A DNA stretch of 13,611 nucleotides, taken from positions 14,861 to 28,471 of the forward strand of contig MU632145.1 in NCBI GenBank assembly GCA_026770615.1, written 5' to 3'. Made by a program: the position numbers and the translations under genes. A model generated the notes under the pieces. That model was not told the DNA's origin. It saw nothing but the letters and a program-made list of their open reading frames with translations, and searched no databases. Below are positions 1 to 6,365 of the stretch, one piece after another. The DNA is from Pavlovales sp. CCMP2436 (Eukaryota; Haptophyta; Pavlovophyceae; Pavlovales). Each line of letters opens with the position of its first letter. The stretch's first letter is position 1.

Positions 1-7
1 CCCCCCC
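1..7. other. C homopolymer at left end of the sequence
   Basis: The window opens with seven C and closes with fifteen G (13597-13611). Homopolymers at both ends look like places where an assembly stopped, so the window may be a complete contig. Bases 8-112 hold the 5' leader of the first gene, with nothing else recognisable. Confidence 0.5.
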
Positions 8-112
8 TACTGTTCGAGCCGCGAGCGGAAAAGCGCAGGCAAGCTCAAGCGGTTGCGCGCTTTAAAAAGCGGTGCTTGCCCCCGTCGCGCGTTTCCGGGC
101 GGTGGCGCAGGC

Positions 113-919
113 ATGGGCGTCCTCGCCATCATAGGCAGCATCACCCTGGTGCTCGCGCTCGTGGGCGCGCCGCTCCTCCTCGACGTGCTGGCCAGCTTCT
201 TTCCGCGCCTCAGCGCCGGCGCCCGGCGGCGGCACGGGCTGCTGCTCGAGCGCGGCGCGGCCGGGCTGATCCTGGCGATGTGCCTGCTGGCCTACTGCGT
301 GTGGCTCACGCGCTTCCTCCCATACGCGCAGGCCGTCGACCCAAGCCCCGTCGCGCTGGTCGTTCACGTGGCAGTCGCTAACGCCCTCTGGTTCGGCACC
401 GTGGTGAACTGGGCGCTCGCGTGCACGCTGCGCCCGCGCGCGCTGCCGCGCGGGCGCCGCGAGGAGGAGAGGGCGTGCTCTGAGTGCAGCGGCGCGCAGC
501 AGGCGCCGGCGACGTGGCACTGCCGGCTCTGCGCGGCCTGCGTGCCTGGCTTCGACCATCATTGCCCTTTTATCGCGAACTGCGTCGGCGCGCACAACAG
601 CGCCTGCTTCCTCCAGTTCCTGCTCTGCAGCTCCGGCGGCTGCCTCTACGCGGCGTACGTTTCGTTCCAGGCGTTCTTTGAGTGCATCGCCTTCCCAGTT
701 GCAAACATCTATTTCGAATGGGGCTCGAGCCGGCCTCGTCCCGACACGGCCTGCCGTCTGGTGCAGGAGTACGCGCTGCTCTTTCTGCCGACCGCAGGCA
801 TGTGCGCGCTCGTCTGCGCGCTCACCACGTGGCAGGCCTACCTCCGGCTGCGCGGGGAGTCGTCTGCCCACTTCATCCGGAGATGGCGCGTGATTCTCGG
901 AGTCAAGCCGGCCAGCTGA
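113..919 (+). CDS. DHHC-type protein S-acyltransferase (palmitoyltransferase)
   Basis: This is a 268-residue membrane enzyme of the DHHC family, which moves a long acyl group from acyl-CoA to cysteines of target proteins at endomembranes or the plasma membrane. The cysteine-rich domain covers about residues 122-168: C122-x2-C125, then H136-C137-x2-C140-x2-C143, the D148-H-H-C151 catalytic tetrad, CPFIANC and a GAHN box, then F166 and F169. Hydrophobic segments lie near residues 3-27, 49-67 and 80-104 before the domain, and 168-190 and 218-240 after it. The post-domain motif that is normally TTxE reads TTWQ (238-241), so its acidic residue is changed. The basic-proline stretch before the HC pair is also poorly conserved. 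An upstream in-frame TTG at 53 would add 20 residues, but the ATG at 113 leads straight into the first hydrophobic segment and is preferred. The gene appears intronless. Its substrate is unknown. Confidence 0.88.
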   Translation: MGVLAIIGSITLVLALVGAPLLLDVLASFFPRLSAGARRRHGLLLERGAAGLILAMCLLAYCVWLTRFLPYAQAVDPSPVALVVHVAVANALWFGTVVNWALACTLRPRALPRGRREEERACSECSGAQQAPATWHCRLCAACVPGFDHHCPFIANCVGAHNSACFLQFLLCSSGGCLYAAYVSFQAFFECIAFPVANIYFEWGSSRPRPDTACRLVQEYALLFLPTAGMCALVCALTTWQAYLRLRGESSAHFIRRWRVILGVKPAS

Positions 920-1233
920 TTGCAAAGTGAGTGAGGACGGGGACGAGCGTGCGCATCAGCCCGCGGCACGGCGGCAGCGCTCGTCCCCTGCTGTGTCCCA
1001 GGTGCCGCGTCGCCGCGGGCGGGCCTGGCCTGGCCTGGCCTGGCGACCTGCTTGCCTTACCTGGCTGGCCTTGCCTAGCCTTGCCTGGCCTGGCCTGGCG
1101 CCTGCCTGGCCTGGCCTGCCTGCCTGGCGCCGACCCGACAGCGCCGCCGGCCCTCGGCCTCGTTTCCTATTTTAAGCAGTTCTTCATCACCGGGCTTCAT
1201 TAGAGCTCGTCGGACGCTCGCTGCTCGCCGCTC
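920..1233. other. Spacer between the two + strand genes, largely simple repeat
   Basis: This 314-bp spacer holds the GGCCT-rich repeat listed separately and the presumed leader of the next gene. A good splice-donor sequence (AAA|GTGAGT) sits at 926, seven bases past the stop. I see no coding continuation, so it is either chance or part of a 3' UTR. Confidence 0.5.
1020..1130. repeat. Imperfect TGGCC/TTGCC pentamer repeat
   Basis: About 110 bp are made of the pentamer TGGCC and variants (TTGCC, TAGCC, TGCC). They run uninterrupted as GGCCTGGCCTGGCC near 1021-1043 and again near 1085-1122. This is a slippage-type simple repeat between two genes. It can be read through in several frames, but those frames carry only repetitive Trp/Leu/Pro/Ala and are not genes. 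Confidence 0.85.
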
Positions 1234-1824
1234 ATGAGGCAGAGCTGGGAGCTCGCGGTGTGCCTGCTGCTCCACGCCGGTGTTGCGATCAACCAGCGCG
1301 CGCAGAAGCTGCGCCGGACCTCGGCGCGCCCGGTGCCCACTTTTGCACGCGAGGCCGACCTGCCCACGCTGCGCGAGCAGGTCGTCGAGGTCGAGCGCGA
1401 GCTCGCCTCGGCCGTGGGCAGGGAGGACTACTCGGCAGCGTGCACACCGCGCGACCGCGTGGCCGAGCTGCGCACTCGCGACCCGCAGCACCGCTTCACC
1501 CAGCTGTGTGCCGCGCTGCGGCAAGCGGTGGCGGTGGAGGACTACTCCAAGGCGGCGGACCTGCACACCGAAATGCTCTCCGTGGAGCACCACCTGCCCC
1601 AGTTCCAGCTGGCGGGGCTGTGGCGCGGGCTCTATCCGCACCATAGCGACGAGATGATCCGCCTGCGCTACTCGCGCGATGACCCCAACCGGCTGATCGC
1701 CACCAAAGTGACGGGCGACGACCACGTGCCGCGGGGGGAGGTCAAGTTCACCGCGGACTTGCTCGACGTACTGCCAAGCTCACCAGAGCGCACGGTGCGC
1801 ATCCGGTCCTTCCCATTCAAGTAG
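1234..1824 (+). CDS. UVR-motif plus DUF3506 (Cyclin_D1_bind) protein, EXECUTER-like
   Basis: This 196-residue protein carries two UVR-type helical motifs, about residues 43-80 (EVERELASAVGREDYSAAC) and 88-118 (LRQAVAVEDYSKAADLHTEM). After them comes the start of a DUF3506/Cyclin_D1_bind domain, about 127-180, with LAGLWRGLYPHHSDE and the hallmark LIATKVTGDDHVPRGEV. UVR plus DUF3506 is the arrangement of the plant plastid proteins EXECUTER1/2, which take part in singlet-oxygen signalling. FBXO31-type F-box proteins share only the second domain. The N-terminus has a short hydrophobic stretch (residues 6-19) followed by a basic, Ser/Thr/Arg-rich segment, which fits a bipartite plastid leader; this is inference. 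The protein stops about 36 residues after the KVTGD motif, where family members usually continue with a glycine-rich strand, so the C-terminus may be truncated or out of frame. I am confident of the domains and less so of an EXECUTER role. Confidence 0.75.
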   Translation: MRQSWELAVCLLLHAGVAINQRAQKLRRTSARPVPTFAREADLPTLREQVVEVERELASAVGREDYSAACTPRDRVAELRTRDPQHRFTQLCAALRQAVAVEDYSKAADLHTEMLSVEHHLPQFQLAGLWRGLYPHHSDEMIRLRYSRDDPNRLIATKVTGDDHVPRGEVKFTADLLDVLPSSPERTVRIRSFPFK

Positions 1825-2149
1825 CAATGGCACAGTTTAGCCTGGTCGGACCTGGATTTGTTCAGTAGTTCTTGCACTCGATCTCGGTGCGCATGCGGCA
1901 TATTGACATAACATGATTGTGATTTCTAATCTGACTATAAGATATATTTATGCATATAATAATATATTAATATTATCTGTCTATATTGTAGCCGAGGGTT
2001 CTGGCTGGCGGTGTGGCAAATCAAGCTAATCTTAGCGCTCCGACGTAGTCGTAGGTTCAGTGAGGTTCCTTGGACGCGCTATGTGAATGTAGTATCCATC
2101 GTGCGTGCGTGCTTCGTTCAGCAATGCAATGGGCCCGAAGACTAACAGT
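1825..2149. other. AT-rich spacer, no gene seen
   Basis: This is the presumed 3' flank of the UVR/DUF3506 gene. It includes an AT-rich island at about 1905-1990 (TATATTTATGCATATAATAA and similar) that contrasts with the GC-rich coding DNA. A short frame at 1827-1865 (MAQFSLVGPGFVQ, two bases out of phase with the gene before it) is discussed as a finding. No other gene or RNA is recognisable. Confidence 0.6.
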
Positions 2150-2538
2150 CGGCTAGACCCCTAAGCCTATTCAATAGGTTTTCAAACCTATTCAATAGGA
2201 TGGGTTCGGTACGCTGTAGTCGACGAACCGCGCGGCGGGGACCTAGGGTCACCGCACATCACCATGGACAGGACGACATGGGGAAATCCAGGAATCAATC
2301 AGATTGACGATGCGGCCTCCCGTTGTTTCGTTATGATCTCTTGAAATCACTACAAAAAAATACATACATTTCAGCATGGAGTCCAAGTTTCGGACATTTG
2401 GGCGCACGTGCCAGTAGCTTGCTAGCGCGTCGACGCGGACCTGCTCTAAGCGGAGGAGGGCTCGGCGTGGTGTGTGGAGTAGCCTAGACACCCTCAGGTG
2501 TGTTTGGCGCACCCCTGGTGCAGCCCAGAGCGCCCTCT

Positions 2539-3173
2539 CGGCTAGACCCCTGAGCATATTTATCCAGCTTTTTGGCCTATTTAATAGGCTGCATTTGGCA
2601 CGCTGTAGCCACCGCACCGCGCGTCGGACACCCAGGGTCACCGCGCATTGTCGTGGAAGGCACGACATGAGGATAGCCAGGATTCAATCAGATTGACGAT
2701 GCGACCTCCCGGTGGCCTATTATGACCCGGTGAATTCACTAAGAAAAATTACGAAATTTTCAGCATGGCAGACGCTGACCCTACGTCGCTGCCGCTCGAG
2801 CCTGAGCCGCTCGCCGAGACATCGTCGCTTGTCATCAAAGACTCGACGAGCGGTATCACCTGCACCTCGGCCACGCTGGAGACTATATGCGAGGGTGTCG
2901 CTCGATCCCCACGCCGCCCAGAGCGCCCACTGAGTCGTGCCTCCTGAAATTTGCCCATTCAATAGGAATATTTTTTCCGTCAAAATCTGCACTTAATTAT
3001 TAATATTAAATTAGTTATTGAGGAGGATATGATGGGTCAAGGCTTTTAATTTGCCTCTTGAGACCCTTCCATCCGAGCCTCAGCTCTAGAGAACAAACTA
3101 GAGACAAACGGCGACAGCGTGTACCTTGCCTATTGAATAGGTTTGAATAGGATCCGTCTCAGGGGTCTAACCG
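2539..3173. mobile_element. TIR transposon copy B (nested inside copy A)
   Basis: This 635-bp element runs from CGGCTAGACCCCTGAG to CTCAGGGGTCTAACCG, one mismatch from a perfect inverted repeat. Subterminal CCTATT...AATAGG palindromes lie near 2577-2590 and 3128-3150. It closely matches copy C (9241-9882) along its length. The 7-bp length difference is fully explained by four indels: C gains 1 and 12, B gains 3 and 3. Left flank ...CCCTCT and right flank CTCTGG share CTCT, a possible short target-site duplication. No transposase is encoded, so it must be mobilised in trans. The superfamily cannot be settled from the ends alone. Confidence 0.88.
2765..2947 (+). CDS. Short conserved ORF inside transposon copy B, unknown function
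   Basis: A 60-residue frame starts MADADPTSLPLEPEPLAE and continues with a Ser/Thr-rich stretch and an Arg/Pro-rich end. I recognise no domain. The same frame, ATG to TGA, is open in copy C (9468-9659), where it differs by a 3-base and a 12-base indel, both in phase, and by several substitutions. A splice-acceptor-like TTTTCAG lies just before the ATG, so a captured host exon (Pack-MITE style) is an alternative to an independent gene. In copy A the frame is lost. Evidence for translation is weak. Confidence 0.3.
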   Translation: MADADPTSLPLEPEPLAETSSLVIKDSTSGITCTSATLETICEGVARSPRRPERPLSRAS

Positions 3174-3431
3174 CTCTGGCCACGCAACTATCGGTACCAC
3201 CCGGAGAATTTTCTATTGGAGAGGAATCTTTATTTAATTAAATTCGGCATTTAATGAGTAGTACTTACTTAGTTATTGAGGAGTTTCTGATGGGCCGAGG
3301 CTTTTTATGTGCTTCTTGAGACCCTACCTTCCAAGGCTCAACTCCGGAGCACGAAATAGAGACCAATGGCAGCAGTGCGCACCCATCCTATTGCATAGGT
3401 TTGGATAGGATCCGTCTCAGGGGTCTAGCCT

Positions 3432-3587
3432 AACACTGTCATGCTGCGCTTGCAACATCGATTCCTCAGTGGCAATGGCATGCTGTGTTATAGATACATC
3501 ACAAAATAACTTAGAATCCCATGGGAGCCTGCTTGGACAGCCGGTAGCTAACTACATATGTACCGGGGGCCGCTTTAGCGTGCAGCG
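3432..3587. other. 3' flank of the helicase gene, nothing recognised
   Basis: This short spacer lies between the transposon nest and the stop codon of the minus-strand helicase. It is presumably helicase 3' UTR plus flank. No gene or RNA is recognised. Confidence 0.5.
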
Positions 3588-6300
3588 TCAGCGCCTGTTC
3601 TTATGGCTCTTCTTCGAGTGGTTTTTGGGCTTTGGCTTGTTGCGGTCAGAAGCGCCGCCGTCGGAGGCCCCGGCCTTTTCGGTCCGCGGCTTCTTCTCCT
3701 TGGGCTTGGACGAGGAGTTGAGCGAGCGGATCTGCTGCTCCGCGAGGCCGGGGCTGTGCTTGGCGAGGGACTTGTGCGACTTGGCCGCGGCCTTGGCCTG
3801 CCGCATGATCGCCTGCGCGTCGAGGCCCGTCTGTTGCTCCATCTCCCGCTCAGCCTCACGCTTACGCTTTTGCTTGCGCGTGAGCTGCCGCTTGTCCTTG
3901 TCGTCCACCTTCTTGGGCGCCGCCTTGGGCAGCTCGGCGTGCACGGGCGCGAGCCTGGCTGTGGGCTCCTCCGTCTTGGACTTGAGCTGCTCCTCATTCT
4001 TGGCCTGCTGGCTCAGGAACCAGGTGCGCTTGGGCCGCTGGTGGATCTCGAGCGAGTGCTGCAGGAGGTTCGAGGCCTTGTTCGCCTGGGAGGGAGGAGG
4101 GGGGGGTTGGAGCAGAAGAAGGAGCGAGCGTAGGGCTGGAGGAGCATGCCGGAAAGCACGGTCAGAGCCGTACAGCGCAGGGCTAGAGCCGTGCGGGGTT
4201 AGAGTAATGTTCAGCCGCCGCCGGTGCGTGCGCAGGCGAAGCGATGGGTGTGGGTGCGTGGGTGGGGGTTGGGGGTGGGGGGTGGGGAGGGGGTGTAGGG
4301 GGAGATTAGTAGTGGGGTAAGGAAGGCTGATGGGATCGCACCGAAGAAGAAGAAGAAAAAGCACACACAAAGAAAACAAAAGCAAAAGCAAAACAAAAAA
4401 CAAAAAAACCGAGGGCGCACCTCCATCTCGGCGACGCGCAGCTCCTTGTCCTCCTTCTCGCCCTTGTAGGTGAGGCGCAGCTGCTCCTGCAGACCCAGCA
4501 CCTTGGCCGCCCACTCCTCCACCGACGCGTCGGGCACCAGTCGCGTCTTGACGGCGTGCGGTGCGTGCTTAATGATCGCTTCCAGCACCGCCTTGTCCGC
4601 CCCGCACACGAGCGACACGGCGCGCCCACCGCGGCCGGCGCGGGCCGTGCGGCCGACGCGGTGCACATAGGCGCGCAGCGAGGCGGGCATCTCGAAGTTG
4701 ACCACCGTCTGCACGCCCTCGATGTCGAGCCCGCGGCTGGCCAGGTCGGTGGCCACGAGGTAGGACGCGTCGCCCGCGCGGAAGCGGTCGAGTTGCTCAA
4801 TCCGCTGCAGTTGCGTCAGCTCGCCGTGCAGCTCGACCACCTGAGCGCACGCGCGCGGGGGGGGGGGGTTGGTTGCGCAGGCAGGGGGCAGAGGCAGGGG
4901 GCAGTGTTCAGGCATACGGTTATCCAGCACAACTTCCAGGATAATCAGACGCCAGCTTAAATCCCTATCAGTAATATACAGATATTTAGATCAAAATATA
5001 CTTATAATACTTGTAATAATAATCATAATAATAATTATCATTATTATTTTTATTAAACACTAATAATAATTATTGTAATAACTATAATTATAATTATTAC
5101 AATTACAATTACAATTAATATAATAATAGCAAATAATATTATTATTATATTCTAACATTTGTTATGTTATTATCATTACGTTATATATATTATATATATA
5201 TCCATGTGGGGCAAAGCACCCACCTTGAGCTCGCACGCGCGCATGAGCGTGGCCAGGCGGTGCGCCTGCGCGCGCGAGCGGGTGAAGACGAGCACCCCGC
5301 TGGTGAAAGAGCGCGCGCAGAGCGAGAGCAGCGTCGACTCGCGTGCAATGCGTGCCATCGCGCCGCTCGCCTGCTCATCGGGCGTGGCGGCGGCGGAGAG
5401 GACGGCGTGCACGCGCACAAACTCCTGCACCAGGTTGGCGCACACGCCCATCTCCTCGTTCGCCTTGACGATGGCGGGGCGGTTGAGCGAAGCGGCGATC
5501 AGCTGCTCCACGGCGGACGAGATGGTCGCGGTAAAGAGCAGCGTCTGCCTGCTACGCGGCGTCATCTTCAGAATCTCGTCAAGCTCGGAGCGGAAGCCCA
5601 GCTCGAGCAGACGGTCCGCCTCGTCGAGTACCAGCACCTCCACCGACTCGAGTGTGATGGCGGCTGAGTTGCGCACGAGGTCGATCAGCCGGCCGGGCGT
5701 GCCAATCACCAGGTCGGGCCGCGAGCGCATCTCCGCCTCCTGCGCCTTGAGCGACAGCCCGCCCACCACCAGGCTTATCTGCACCGACATGTACTTTGCG
5801 AGCCGGGCCGTCATCGCCTGGCACTGCATCGCCAGCTCGCGCGTGGGCAGCAGCACGAGCGCGGCGGTCGAGGCCGAGCGGCGGTTGCGGTAGAGCAGCC
5901 GCTGCAGCACTGGCAGCATGAAGGCCGCCGTCTTGCCGCTGCCCGTCTCAGCCGTGCCGCACACGTCGCCGCCCTCGAGCACGAGCGGGATGGCCAGCAC
6001 CTGGATGCGCGTTGGGCGCTCGAAGCCCTCGCTCTCCACCGCCTTGAGCAGCGGGCGCGCGAGCTTGAGGCCCTCAAACGTCACCTGCGCCTCGGCGGGC
6101 GCCGGCTTGACCCCCCCCTTGCCCACCCCCTTGGCACCCGGCTTGGCCACGCCGAAGCGCTCGTGCAGCAGCGGCTCGGGCCGCGGCACGCCGCCGAAGT
6201 TGGGCGCGAACGCGACGCCAAAGTCGTCGTCCTCGTCGTCCGACGCAGCCGCCTCGGCCACGGCCTCGGCCCGGTCCTCTAGCGTCATGATGAAGTCCAT
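3588..6300 (-). CDS. DDX27: DEAD-box ATP-dependent RNA helicase, DDX27/Drs1 family (three exons)
   Basis: This encodes a 664-residue nucleolar-type RNA helicase; DDX27/Drs1 proteins act in large-subunit (60S) rRNA processing. Exons on the minus strand are 6300-5224, 4840-4421 and 4085-3588. Both junctions are phase 0 GT-AG and restore conserved helicase sequence across the splice (ACELK|VVELHGELTQ and VAEME|ANKASNLL). Motifs: Q-motif ending at Q100, AETGSGKT 117-124, PTRELA 152-157, GG 180-181, TPGR 201-204, DEAD 226-229, LVFTRSR 337-343, ATDLASRGLD 389-398, HRVGRTARAG 419-428. The family-typical RPKRTWF block and a Lys/Arg-rich nucleolar-style tail follow in exon 3. Motif III reads TAT (257-259) instead of the usual SAT. 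The N-terminal acidic region is short for the family. The start at 6300 (MDFIMTLEDR) is the first ATG after the divergent promoter gap. The frame is open further upstream to a codon at 6453, but that would overlap the neighbouring gene. Confidence 0.92.
4086..4420 (-). other. Intron 2 of the DDX27-like gene
   Basis: This 335-bp intron has donor GAG|GTGCGC and acceptor CCCTCCCAG|GCG. On the coding strand it opens with T-rich runs (GTTTTTTTG repeats) and contains long C-rich tracts before the acceptor. Splicing removes an in-frame stretch of Phe/Cys/Leu-rich nonsense and joins ...VAEME to ANKAS..., as expected for the family. Confidence 0.85.
4841..5223 (-). other. Intron 1 of the DDX27-like gene
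   Basis: This 383-bp intron has donor AAG|GTGGGT and acceptor GCGCTCAG|GTG. Its middle is an extremely AT-rich microsatellite. On the coding strand a run of 12 C (4868-4857) lies shortly before the acceptor and could act as the pyrimidine tract. The splice restores ELK|VVELHGELTQ between helicase motifs IV and V. Confidence 0.88.
4968..5201. repeat. AT-rich (TAA/TAT/ATT) microsatellite within intron 1
   Basis: About 230 bp are nearly free of G and C. They are built of TAA, ATT and TATA units (for example ATAATAATTATCATTATTAT) and include many short palindromes. The block lies wholly inside intron 1 of the helicase and contrasts sharply with the GC-rich exons. It is simple-sequence DNA with no coding capacity. 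Confidence 0.88.
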
Positions 6301-6365
6301 CGCACTCGCCACGAGACGACGAGAGACGTCCGCGTCGCCGGGAGCGGGATTTTCTAAACTCGGCG
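6301..6365. promoter_or_regulatory. 65-bp bidirectional promoter gap, DDX27-like / OGFOD1-like
   Basis: Only 65 bp separate the start codons of two divergent genes. Both 5' leaders and the core promoter must fit here or overlap the coding starts. No clear TATA box is visible. It contains AACTC and TTTTCTAA near 6350-6360, just before the + strand ATG. Its role as a shared promoter is inferred from geometry. Confidence 0.55.

Larger units (their letters stand above)
2150..3431. mobile_element. TIR transposon copy A (older, split by copy B)
   Basis: This is a non-autonomous DNA element. Its left end reads CGGCTAGACCCCTAAG and its right end CTCAGGGGTCTAGCCT, each one base off the 16-bp inverted repeat seen perfectly in copy C. 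Copy B (2539-3173) sits inside it. The left part (2150-2538) aligns with the first ~390 bp of copies B and C, and the right part (3174-3431) aligns with their last ~250 bp. Without B it is about 647 bp, the same size as the others. It has diverged clearly more, and its internal frame is broken (stop at 2427-2429). Flanks read TAACAGTC on the left and TAACACTGTC on the right, which look like an old target-site duplication with a 2-base indel. Confidence 0.85.

Noticed and set aside
62..925. Long antisense open frames, for example 62-925 (-), 7095-8279 (-) and 5918-6895 (+)
   Set aside because: They mirror real GC-rich genes, are rich in Arg/Ala/Gly with no domain, and disappear outside the genes they overlap.
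927..1203. Pro/Trp/Leu-rich frames across the GGCCT repeat
   Set aside because: They are pure translation of a simple repeat.
1375..1590. Bacterial UvrB/UvrC excision-repair gene
   Set aside because: Only the short UVR helical motifs are shared. There is no helicase or nuclease domain, and the following DUF3506 segment points to eukaryotic regulatory proteins.
3469..4320. 283-residue + strand frame across the helicase 3' exon and intron
   Set aside because: It is antisense to helicase exon 3, which has family-typical sequence and correct splicing, and it has no domain of its own.
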